Origin: Bosea sp. NBC_00550
Lineage (GTDB): Bacteria > Pseudomonadota > Alphaproteobacteria > Rhizobiales > Beijerinckiaceae
Length of the DNA: 64,000 bases
Assembly (NCBI RefSeq): GCF_026020075.1
Contig: NZ_CP102772.1
Coordinates: 434,001-498,000 of the forward strand
Direction: 5' to 3'
In this document: positions 33,565-41,273 of the stretch, in pieces
Layout: the number at the start of each line of letters is the position of its first letter
How positions within the stretch are numbered: position 1 is the first letter of the stretch
Position numbers and translations under genes: made by a program
Notes under the pieces: model-generated
What the model saw: only the letters and a program-made list of their open reading frames with translations
What the model was told of the DNA's origin: nothing
The model's database searches: none

Positions 33565-34701
33565 TTACGGCTTGATCTTCGGCAGGGTGGTGTTGATCAC
33601 CTGCTTGCCGTTGACGACTTCGGCGAGGAAGCTCTCGCGGTCGAGGTCGCCGTTCTGCTCGATGACCGTATCCATCAGGATGCCCGGCTCCTCGCTCGCC
33701 TTGATGGTCGCGCCGCGCAGCGTGTCGGCGAGGCCCTTCTTGTCGAGCTTCTTCTGCTTCTCGGTCGCCCATTTGACCATGAAGACGGCCATGTAGCCCT
33801 TCACGCCGTTATGGTCGGAAGCGAAGCCGTATTTCTCGCGATAGCGCTTGCCGAATTCCTGCAGCGCCGGGATCGGCGCGTCGGTCGAGAGGCCGACATG
33901 ACCTTTGGCGCCGTTGGCGGCGTCGCCCGCGAGCTCCAGCACCTTGGCGCCGAGCAGGGTGGTCTCGCCGATCATCGGCTTGGTGATGCCCTGCTGCTTG
34001 GCGGCGCGCAGGAAGCGGGCGCTCTCCTCCTCGTTCAGATAGACGAAGACGGCATCGGCATTGGCGTTCTTCACCTTGATCGCATCGGCGGTGAAATCGG
34101 CCTGGCCCTGCTCGGTCGAGACGTCGACGGCGACCTTGATGCCGGCCTTTTCCAGCTCGGGCAGGATGGTGTCGCGCCCGCCCTTGCCGAAGTCGTTGTT
34201 GACCCAGACCACGGCGATGGAGCCCGCCTTCAGCGTCTCCTTCATGTATTTGGCGATCTTCGGCATCGCAGCCGCCTGGCTGATCGAAGTGCGGAAGATG
34301 TAGGGGTTGCCCTGCCGCGTGAAGCCGGCCGCCTCGCCGCCGACGATCTGGGCGACCTCGGCGCGCTGCGAGATCTGCATGGAGGCGCCGATCGGGCCGG
34401 AGAAGATCGGGCCGAGGATGGCGTAGGCGCCTTCGTCGATGCCGCGCTGTACGGCGGCGCGCGTGTTCCCCGGATTGGTCTGCGTGTCGTAATGGACGAT
34501 CTCGACCTGCTTGCCGAGGATGCCGCCCTTGGCGTTGATGTCGGCAGCGGCGAGGTCCGCGCCGTTCTTCCAGTTGGTGCCGGCGGCGGCGCCGGCACCC
34601 GAGAGCTCGATCACGTCGACGAGCTTGACCTTGTCCTGCGCCTGCGCGGGCAGGCTGAGGGCGGCGCCGAGCGCGGCGGCCATGACCCAAAGCGATTTCA
34701 T
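33565..34701 (-). CDS. livJ: Periplasmic substrate-binding protein of the liv-type ABC transporter
   Basis: A 378-residue type I periplasmic binding protein. A signal peptide (KSLWVMAAALGAALSLPAQAQ, cleavage near residue 21) precedes VKLVDVIELSGAGAAAGTNWKNGADLAAADINAKGGILGKQVE, the standard opening of Leu/Ile/Val-type receptors. It feeds ligand to LivHMGF. The start follows GGGAGGAG; an in-frame extension to 34989 lacks family similarity. Subtype members bind leucine, amides, urea or aromatic acids; the ligand cannot be deduced. It heads the operon. Confidence 0.94.
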   Translation of the reverse strand: MKSLWVMAAALGAALSLPAQAQDKVKLVDVIELSGAGAAAGTNWKNGADLAAADINAKGGILGKQVEIVHYDTQTNPGNTRAAVQRGIDEGAYAILGPIFSGPIGASMQISQRAEVAQIVGGEAAGFTRQGNPYIFRTSISQAAAMPKIAKYMKETLKAGSIAVVWVNNDFGKGGRDTILPELEKAGIKVAVDVSTEQGQADFTADAIKVKNANADAVFVYLNEEESARFLRAAKQQGITKPMIGETTLLGAKVLELAGDAANGAKGHVGLSTDAPIPALQEFGKRYREKYGFASDHNGVKGYMAVFMVKWATEKQKKLDKKGLADTLRGATIKASEEPGILMDTVIEQNGDLDRESFLAEVVNGKQVINTTLPKIKP

Positions 34702-34848
34702 TCCCTGACTCCTCCCAGACCGTTTTCTTGTTTGCCCGCCTCGCGCTGTCTGGCGAAAGCGGGAATGCAGGCATGCGCGGACGTTGCCGCAGCGACCGTC
34801 TGCTTCTTGCGCGGCTTTGGGGCGGGATGTCCAGAGGATACAGGGCCT

Positions 34849-34870
34849 CCATTGCGAGGCTCTGCAATGG
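34849..34870. promoter_or_regulatory. Perfect inverted repeat 150 bases upstream of livJ
   Basis: CCATTGC-N8-GCAATGG: seven-base arms are perfect complements with an 8-base spacer. The geometry fits a dimeric regulator site or an RNA hairpin in the livJ leader. Chance occurrence of such a repeat somewhere in 64 kb is not negligible; its position in the leader of an ABC operon is the reason to list it. Confidence 0.4.
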
Positions 34871-35060
34871 CTGGGGATTTCGCCGACTTGCGAGTGCGGG
34901 GATGGCAGCTGGTGGCCGGCCTTCGTGGCGAGCTGCTGAGAGGTGTCGATAGCCTGCCGCGGCTGCTTGAAACACAGTCTTTGACGCACGTTTGCAGGGC
35001 GTCCTGGACCGGCAAAGGATTACCGCAGCGGTCCCTGCCGTATAGGGCGTGCCTCGACCA

Positions 35061-35076
35061 TGTGACGCTCGTCACA
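35061..35076. promoter_or_regulatory. Consensus CRP/FNR-family binding site
   Basis: TGTGACGCTCGTCACA matches TGTGA-N6-TCACA exactly, with seven-base perfectly complementary arms. It stands 77 bases before the small ORF at 35154 (plus strand) and 360 bases upstream of livJ (minus strand). A cAMP receptor-type regulator is the expected ligand; no regulator gene of this class is in the window. Confidence 0.55.
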
Positions 35077-35153
35077 GACGTTGATCGCGCAAACCCGCAC
35101 CAAGACCGGGCCAAGGCCGATCAAGGTCGTGACTCCATCAGTGGGAGCGCAAA

Positions 35154-35384
35154 ATGCACTCGCCGAACCGCGGATTTCTTCACTCCACCGAACGTCTCTG
35201 GGTTGGTCTGGCGATTGGGCAGATTCTGCGTGAAGACTACCTTTACGAGGTCCACGGGCCCTTTGTGGCTGTCGCTTCGGTGCCGCCCACACGGTCCATC
35301 TTCAAGCGGCTGACCGATAGGCTTTCAGCCTCGATGAACGGGGTTGCGCACTGGAGCCGTCTGCGTCGCGGGACCATGATGTAG
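35154..35384 (+). CDS. Possible small protein, unknown function
   Basis: A 76-codon frame with no recognised domain and no membrane helix. In favour of a gene: GTGGGAG stands 6 bases before the ATG, and a consensus CRP-type site lies upstream. Against: it is short, no homologous motif is visible, composition (rich in Arg, Ser, Leu) could be random, and there is no adjoining gene on its strand. I regard it as tentative. Confidence 0.3.
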   Translation: MHSPNRGFLHSTERLWVGLAIGQILREDYLYEVHGPFVAVASVPPTRSIFKRLTDRLSASMNGVAHWSRLRRGTMM

Positions 35385-35485
35385 CTGTCTTGACCTAGCG
35401 AAGAGGGCGGCGGCGCTGAGCGAATTCCCACCTCGCGGCAGTTGAAAGGCACAGCTTCCGGGTAATTCCCGAACCTCGGAAAGGC

Positions 35486-36124
35486 TCAGAACAACTCCCT
35501 CGTGCCGCCGGGCGTTTCGATCTTCGCGGAATAGCGAGGAACGCTTCCCTCGACGATGGCCGGCGGGCGGTCGAGAACCAGCGTCCGATAGAATTCACGG
35601 ATCGCGGCCGCGTCGGGGTGCTGGAGCGTGAACGAACTGAGCCTTGCGCCCAGATCCGCCATCGTCGCCATCGAGCGCGGCTTGCCGCGCCTGTCGATGA
35701 TGGATGGGGCTGCGCCGCCGAGAGGCAGGGAGCCGTCCTCCGGAATCGAAAAGTCCATCGACGGATCGGTCCAGGGCAAAGAAACCTTCTGTCCGAAGAT
35801 ACTCTCGCACCCGGCCAGAACGGTATCGATCGCATCCGTCCTGGCGACCCAGCCTCGCAGGCGGCGGCCAGCATCCCAATGGGCCCTGACGGACGCCCGA
35901 TCGTCCAGGCCGAACCAGCGTGTCCGGCCCGGCCCTTCGGCGTCGGGATCTACCGCCACGATCTCCAGATAGACGGTATCGCCGAGCTGAAGCAGGTGAT
36001 TGTACGTGCCCATATAGCCGTGGCGCTGTCCGAACGGCACATCGAGATCGAGGCATGCCCGGACATGCGAAACCCCCTCCGCCAGGGTCGGGGCGATGAC
36101 GGAGAGATGGTCGAGCTTGAGCAT
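35486..36124 (-). CDS. VOC-family / glyoxalase-like domain protein
   Basis: A 212-residue protein beginning LDHLSVIAPTLAEGVSHVRACLDLDVPFGQRHGYMGTYNHLLQLGDTVYLEIVAVDPDAE, the usual start of glyoxalase-like (PF13468-type) proteins in which a first beta-alpha-beta-beta-beta unit carries a metal-binding His and Glu (His6 and the Glu of YLEI). The second half (SSFTLQHPDAAAIREFYRTLV) is the second unit. Metal-dependent dioxygenase, lyase or isomerase activity is possible; no substrate can be given. Starts at 36124; an in-frame extension upstream has no family match. Confidence 0.8.
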   Translation of the reverse strand: MLKLDHLSVIAPTLAEGVSHVRACLDLDVPFGQRHGYMGTYNHLLQLGDTVYLEIVAVDPDAEGPGRTRWFGLDDRASVRAHWDAGRRLRGWVARTDAIDTVLAGCESIFGQKVSLPWTDPSMDFSIPEDGSLPLGGAAPSIIDRRGKPRSMATMADLGARLSSFTLQHPDAAAIREFYRTLVLDRPPAIVEGSVPRYSAKIETPGGTRELF

Positions 36125-36292
36125 GGCGTTCGGAGAGGTCGAGGTCAGCACGTCGCGGTGCCCGTACAGTTCAGGATGGCCGTATTTGCTGGTGTCCCCA
36201 ACCTGACCGCGGCAGCGCAGCGTTCCACGCGGCTGCATCGAAGTCCATGGTTGGGGCAGCATCCCGCTCGCAGAGGCTGCAGACCTCGCGGG

Positions 36293-36817
36293 CTAAGGCG
36301 AGCGCGGCAGATCCCGGGCTTTCTGGTCGAGCTCCCGGAACACCGGCAAGGACCGTTCCGCGAAGGTCTTCAGCTCCGGATCGTCTCCCGCGCTGGCATA
36401 ACGCTGCATCAGCTCTGCCGCTTGACGATGGGCGTCGCGCTGGGCGTCGACATAGGCCCGGTCGAAATCGGCGCCGTGCTTGTCAGCGAGATCCCGCAGC
36501 AGGTCGAGGTGCTTGCCGTCGGGCCGGTCGGGCAGGGCGATGTCGGAGCGCTTGGCGATGATGCGGCGCAGGCTGCTCGTCGCTGCCGCATGCTCGTCGG
36601 CGAGGCGATGGGCAAAGTCCTTGATGGCCGGAGACGTGGTCTTGTGCAGCGCCAGCGTCGCCGATTCGACGCCGAACATGTTGGCGACGGCGGTCTGGCT
36701 GACGAAATCCTGCGCGGGGACGGGCGCCTGCGCCTGAGCGCTGGCGGCGACGAACAGCGCAAGCGCGGCGAAGCCGTGCACAAGCGCCCTTCGGAAGCGG
36801 GGGTGATTTCGGGTCAT
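36293..36817 (-). CDS. DUF4142 periplasmic protein
   Basis: A 174-residue exported protein. A signal peptide (RALVHGFAALALFVAASAQA, cleavage near residue 28) is followed by a ferritin-like four-helix DUF4142 domain with its typical beginning DFVSQTAVANMFGVESATLALHKTTSPAIKDFAHRLADEHAAATSSL and the closing AQRDAHRQAAELMQRYASAGDDPELKTFAERSLPVFREL. Members are often linked to stress or appear near metal-response genes, but no activity is known. It diverges from the hydratase gene. Confidence 0.88.
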   Translation of the reverse strand: MTRNHPRFRRALVHGFAALALFVAASAQAQAPVPAQDFVSQTAVANMFGVESATLALHKTTSPAIKDFAHRLADEHAAATSSLRRIIAKRSDIALPDRPDGKHLDLLRDLADKHGADFDRAYVDAQRDAHRQAAELMQRYASAGDDPELKTFAERSLPVFRELDQKARDLPRSP

Positions 36818-36950
36818 GTTCGGGCAACCAAAAAACGACCGGGAGGTTCCCTCCGCATGGCCGGGGCTCGGCTGCGCGCCTTGTCGCACCCGGAGCGCTG
36901 CGCTAGCAGAGGCGTGGCGCTCCGCCTTGTTCGGATGCAGAGGGAATTCC

Positions 36951-37706
36951 ATGCCGACCACCGTCGAGACCGTGCGCGATGCGCTCGTGCAGGCCCGCCG
37001 CGACCGCTCGCTGATCGAGACGGCTAGCCTGCCGGTGCCGGAGTCGATCGCCGATGGGCTGGCGACACAGGCTACCGTCGGCCGCGCACTCGATTTGCCC
37101 GAGGCCGGCTGGAAGGTCGGCATCGCCGAGGACGGCACGCCGATCGCAGGCCTGATGCCCGGCCCTTATCTCGCTTCCGGCGATGTCTACGAGGGTGCGA
37201 TCGGCGCGGAATTGCGCATCGAGATCGAGCTCGCGCTCCGGCTGTCGCGCGACGTCCCCTTCCGCCCGGCGCAGCCCTATTCGCGCGCCGAGCTGCTCGC
37301 CTGCTGCGACAAGGCCTATCTCGGCATCGAGATCGTCGAGAGCCGCCTCGCCAACTGGCACGGCAAGGTCGCGTTTCCGCTCTGGCTTGCCGATGCGCTC
37401 GGCCATGGCGGCTACATCCTCGGCTCGGAGATCGACATCAAGACGCTCGACGATCTCAGCGGGCTCGGCTGCTTCATCTCGCTCAACGGCGTGACGATCT
37501 ATGATCAGCCCGCCGTCCACGGCAACGGCGATCCGATGGTGCCGTTCCTGGCCTGGGCCAATCGCAAGCACGACAATCTCGGTAGCCTGAGCGCCGGCCA
37601 GATCATCACCACCGGCAGCCTCTGCGGCGGCGTGCTCTCGCCCGGCAAGGGCGAGGTCGTGACGAAGCTATCTCCGCTGGCGACGATCGCGCTGACGCTT
37701 CGGTAA
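36951..37706 (+). CDS. 2-keto-4-pentenoate hydratase-like protein (FAH superfamily)
   Basis: A 251-residue fumarylacetoacetate-hydrolase-fold protein, similar to 2-hydroxypenta-2,4-dienoate hydratase of aromatic meta-cleavage pathways (MhpD/XylJ). Visible elements are WKVGIAEDGTPIAG, the metal-ligand region IEIELALRLSRDVP with two Glu, YLGIEIVESRL, and the C-terminal ITTGSLCGGVLSPGKGEVV. Length fits. Start at 36951 follows AGAGGGA. No other meta-cleavage genes are near, so it may act on another 2-keto acid. Confidence 0.85.
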   Translation: MPTTVETVRDALVQARRDRSLIETASLPVPESIADGLATQATVGRALDLPEAGWKVGIAEDGTPIAGLMPGPYLASGDVYEGAIGAELRIEIELALRLSRDVPFRPAQPYSRAELLACCDKAYLGIEIVESRLANWHGKVAFPLWLADALGHGGYILGSEIDIKTLDDLSGLGCFISLNGVTIYDQPAVHGNGDPMVPFLAWANRKHDNLGSLSAGQIITTGSLCGGVLSPGKGEVVTKLSPLATIALTLR

Positions 37707-37752
37707 AGCGGCCGAACGCCAGATCGCGCCGCGTCGTTTCTCGCGGCGGGCG

Positions 37753-39021
37753 CTAGCTGGCCTGTTGTTGCGGCGTGGCCTGGTTGCCGACGACCCGGTC
37801 GCGCCCCTGCCGCTTGGCCTCGTAGAGATGTGCGTCGGCATGGGCGACGAGGCCGCGGATGTCCTTGGCGTCATCGGGAAACGTCGCGACGCCGATGCTG
37901 ACTGTCGGGGCGGCCGCGAACTCCTGCGCCAGCGTGCCGTGTACGGCAAGCCGCATGCGATCGGCTGAGGCGAGCGCCGCGTCATGAGGCATGTTCTCGC
38001 ACAGCACGACGAACTCCTCGCCGCCATAGCGGAAGATGCGATCGTCGCTGCGGATTTCCGCGCGCAGGCACTCGACGACCCGCCGCAGCACCTCGTCGCC
38101 GGTGACGTGCCCGTAGCGGTCATTGATGCTCTTGAAGTGGTCGACATCGAGGATCGCGAGGCTGATCGGCCGTTTCGTCGCGGCGCTCCGCGCGAGAATG
38201 GCCTGGCCGAGGGTCTCGAACCGCTCCCTGGTCAGGGCGCCGGTCAGCGCGTCCTGGCCGCTCTTGCCGAGCAGTTCCTCGTATTTGTGTCGGTAGGTCA
38301 GCTTGTGGAACACATCCGAGAGCGGCTGGGGCGCGAGTTCCGATGTCCTGCGCTCGAACAGGTTGAGGTAGAGGCCCATGAGCGCGGCATAGGTGGCGGC
38401 CGCGCCCATCTTCGCCACCCAGCCGCCGAAGAGCGCGCTCAGCGGCGTGCCGGTCACCAGATGCAGCCCGATGAAGAAGCCGACCTGATCGAAGGTCAGG
38501 ATGATCGCCAGGCTGATACAGGCGCGCAGGACGAGCGAACGCGGGAGCAGGAGGCGCAGCTTCTCGTAGAGCAGGATCAGCGCGATGGAATCGATGAAGA
38601 GCAGCGTCGTGCCCCACACCATCAGCGCGCCCATCTGGTCGATCAGCACGAGATCGGGGTTGTAGCCGGGCAGGGTGACGGGCGCGCCGTAGAGCCTGAG
38701 CGTCGCCACCAGCGCGACCATCAGGAAGTTGCCGATCAGCAGCCCGTAGATCGGCTGCCGGACCGTCTCGGCGTCTTCGCGGATGTAGAACAGCAGGATG
38801 ATCGCGAGCTTGCCCGAGAACAGCACGGTCGAACCCGGCGAGAGCAGGCCGAAGGGCAATTCGATGAAGAAGACCGCAGCCAGATAGGTCTCGAGGAAGT
38901 GCATCACGCCGAGCGCGCAGAGGAAGGCGCCGAGCCCCATGAGGTGGCGCAGCCGGAACAGCATGGCCATGACGCCGAAATAGATCAGAGCTTGCGTGAG
39001 CAGCAGGATGGTGCCGGACAT
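37753..39021 (-). CDS. Membrane diguanylate cyclase (GGDEF)
   Basis: A 422-residue protein with six or seven N-terminal helices to about residue 230 and a C-terminal GGDEF domain. The active-site motif is GGEEF at 333-337 and the inhibitory RxxD site is intact (RSDD, five residues before the motif), in contrast to the GGDEF-EAL protein at 20878. It should make c-di-GMP with product inhibition. No linked sensor or partner gene; it diverges from tamA. The N-terminal helices have no ligand-binding domain I recognise. Confidence 0.93.
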   Translation of the reverse strand: MSGTILLLTQALIYFGVMAMLFRLRHLMGLGAFLCALGVMHFLETYLAAVFFIELPFGLLSPGSTVLFSGKLAIILLFYIREDAETVRQPIYGLLIGNFLMVALVATLRLYGAPVTLPGYNPDLVLIDQMGALMVWGTTLLFIDSIALILLYEKLRLLLPRSLVLRACISLAIILTFDQVGFFIGLHLVTGTPLSALFGGWVAKMGAAATYAALMGLYLNLFERRTSELAPQPLSDVFHKLTYRHKYEELLGKSGQDALTGALTRERFETLGQAILARSAATKRPISLAILDVDHFKSINDRYGHVTGDEVLRRVVECLRAEIRSDDRIFRYGGEEFVVLCENMPHDAALASADRMRLAVHGTLAQEFAAAPTVSIGVATFPDDAKDIRGLVAHADAHLYEAKRQGRDRVVGNQATPQQQAS

Positions 39022-39260
39022 GGGGGCGTCTTAGCTCAAATCGTTCTAACGAGGGGTCAACATCATCTTGTCCTGCCCGGTTGGCATGGCCGCTGACAAC
39101 CAATGGTTAGGCTTTTCGGAACAAGGCTGTCCGCGATCTCAGGAACGCCGCGGAGGCTCGCTGGGTCCTTGAGCATTGCGCATGCCGGCTCCCGCCCTAT
39201 GATGGCGGCGGGTATCGGACGCTGTTTCGATTGTGTGTGGCGGGGTGGCTTGGAGGGCGG

Positions 39261-41273
39261 ATGCGGTTTTGGCGTAGGGCAGGGCATGCCGTCGCTCTGA
39301 GCGGCGGCTGTGCGTTTGCCACACTGCTGGGCCTGCAGGCTGACGCTGCCCGGGCTTTCGATCTGTCGTCGCTCGATGTCTTCGGCCTCTTCACCAAGAA
39401 GGACGAGCCGCCGGCGCCGAGCGCCACGACTTTGCCCTACAAGCTCGACTTCGATCTCGGCGATGCCGAGGGCGCGAAGGCGCTGACCCGCACGCTGCAG
39501 GATGCTTCGCTGCTCTATCGCCTGCGGCAGGATGCGCCGCCCGATGGCGAGACGCTGGCGCGTCGCATGGCGGCCGATTTCAACCCGCTCATCGATGCCC
39601 TCTGGTCGCAGGGCTATTTCAATGCCGATGTCGCCCTGGTCGTCGACGGGGTCTCGCTGACGGTCGCGGTCGAGCCGAACGCCACCCTGATCCGGGCGCT
39701 GGAGGCACATCGCAACCGCGACGCGGTGCCGATCATCGTGAAGGTCCGCCCCGGCAAGGTCTTCGGCCTGCGCAAGATCGATGTGGTCGAGCGCGACGAG
39801 CCCGGCCCGCCGGCGATCGCCGATCCGCTCAAGGTCTCGAAATTGAAGGAGGGCGACCCGGCGACGTCGGCGGCGCTGCGCAGCGCGCAGGCCGCGCTGG
39901 TCGACTATATGCGCGCCCAGTCGCGTCCGCTCGCCAAGATGGTCGAGTTCCGGCCGGTCGTCGACCACGCCACCGGCATCATGGACGTGACCTATGTCCT
40001 CGATCCCGGCCCGCTCGCAGGATTCGGCGACATCACCATCGGCCAGACCGACGAGATTCCGCCCGAGGTCGTGCGCTCCTTCATCTATCTAGAGCCCGGC
40101 GATCCCTATTCGCCCAAGGCGCTGGCCGATACGCGCCGCTCGATCGCGACGATTCCCGCCGTGGGCTCGGTCCGCATCCGCGAGGGCGACAAGCTCGACA
40201 GCGCCGGCAACCTGCCGATCTTCGTCGAGGTCACCGAACGGCCGAAGCGCCTGCTCGGCTTCTCGGCCCGCTACTCGACGATCGACGGCCCGGCAGTGAA
40301 GACCTACTGGGAGCATCGTAACCTGTTCGGCGGCGCCGAGCGGCTGCGGCTCGAAGGCAGCATCTTCCTGGCGCCGCGCATCGACGGCACCAAGATCCAG
40401 AGCTTCGGCGATTTCAACGAATCCGACATCGGCGCCCGTTTCGGCTTCAGCTTTATCAAGCCGGCGCTGGGCGGGAGCCGTTACGACTGGCTGCTCGACG
40501 GTGTCGCGACGCGCGAGCGGGTCGGCACCAACCGCTATGGCGGCTATACCGCCCGCTACGCCAACGTCACCACCGCGATCCGCCACCGCTTCAGCGACAC
40601 CTTCTCGGTCCAGGCCGGCATCGAGGTCGAGCGTGGCCAGACCAGCGACGTGCTCGGCGAGATCGACTACACGCTGGTCGGCATCCCGCTCTCGGTGAGA
40701 TACGATTCGACCGACAGCCTGCTCGATCCCACGCGCGGTTTCCGGGCGATCGCATCCTTCACACCCTATCCGACCTTCCTCGGCTCGACCGTCGGCATCT
40801 ACCAGACCAAGGGCGCAGTCTCGGCCTATTATGCGCTCGACGAGGACGCTCGCTACGTGCTGGCCGGCCGGGTCGGCTTCGGTTCGATCTCGGGCGCGAG
40901 CCTCGACGAGATCCCGGCGACGCGGCGCTTCTATGCCGGCGGCGGCGGCTCCGTGCGCGGCTATGCCTATCGCAGCCTGGCGCCGCTCGGTCCCTACGGC
41001 CAACTTATCGGCGGACGCAGCCTGCTGGAGCTCTCGGCGGAAGCGCGCATCAAGATCACCGACACAATCGGCATAGTACCCTTCTTCGACGCCGGCACGG
41101 CCTTCGAATCGAGCTTCCCGGACGGCAAGCAGAAGCTGCAGATGGCCGCCGGCCTCGGCCTGCGCTACTATACCGGCATCGGGCCGATCCGCGTCGACGT
41201 CGCCGCACCGCTCAACCCGCGCAAGGGCGACAAGCCGGTCGCCCTCTATGTCAGCATCGGGCAGGCCTTCTGA
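39261..41273 (+). CDS. tamA: TamA-type outer-membrane assembly protein (Omp85 family)
   Basis: A 670-residue Omp85-superfamily protein which, with TamB, helps place proteins and perhaps phospholipids in the outer membrane. Signal sequence is at residues 1-32; POTRA-like domains follow (YFNADVALVVDG, GKVFGLRKIDVVE, GFGDITIGQTDEIPPEVVRSFIYLEPGDPYSPKALADTRRSIATI) and a C-terminal barrel with VRGYAYRSLAPLG and a terminal Phe. ATG 39261 is preceded closely by GGAGGG; a TTG 30 bases upstream is an alternative. Its stop codon overlaps the tamB start. Confidence 0.93.
   Translation: MRFWRRAGHAVALSGGCAFATLLGLQADAARAFDLSSLDVFGLFTKKDEPPAPSATTLPYKLDFDLGDAEGAKALTRTLQDASLLYRLRQDAPPDGETLARRMAADFNPLIDALWSQGYFNADVALVVDGVSLTVAVEPNATLIRALEAHRNRDAVPIIVKVRPGKVFGLRKIDVVERDEPGPPAIADPLKVSKLKEGDPATSAALRSAQAALVDYMRAQSRPLAKMVEFRPVVDHATGIMDVTYVLDPGPLAGFGDITIGQTDEIPPEVVRSFIYLEPGDPYSPKALADTRRSIATIPAVGSVRIREGDKLDSAGNLPIFVEVTERPKRLLGFSARYSTIDGPAVKTYWEHRNLFGGAERLRLEGSIFLAPRIDGTKIQSFGDFNESDIGARFGFSFIKPALGGSRYDWLLDGVATRERVGTNRYGGYTARYANVTTAIRHRFSDTFSVQAGIEVERGQTSDVLGEIDYTLVGIPLSVRYDSTDSLLDPTRGFRAIASFTPYPTFLGSTVGIYQTKGAVSAYYALDEDARYVLAGRVGFGSISGASLDEIPATRRFYAGGGGSVRGYAYRSLAPLGPYGQLIGGRSLLELSAEARIKITDTIGIVPFFDAGTAFESSFPDGKQKLQMAAGLGLRYYTGIGPIRVDVAAPLNPRKGDKPVALYVSIGQAF

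Larger units (their letters stand above)
34702..35485. other. Long intergenic region upstream of livJ
   Basis: About 780 bases between the 5' end of livJ and the 3' end of the VOC gene. It is visibly richer in A and T after about 35150 than the surrounding genes. It holds an inverted repeat near livJ, a perfect CRP-type palindrome and one possible small ORF, all listed separately. I see no tRNA, no transposase remnant and no clear promoter boxes. Confidence 0.6.

Noticed and set aside
35154..35384. A confident new small protein controlled by CRP
   Set aside because: Kept only as a tentative gene, since length and composition allow a chance frame and no homologous feature is visible.
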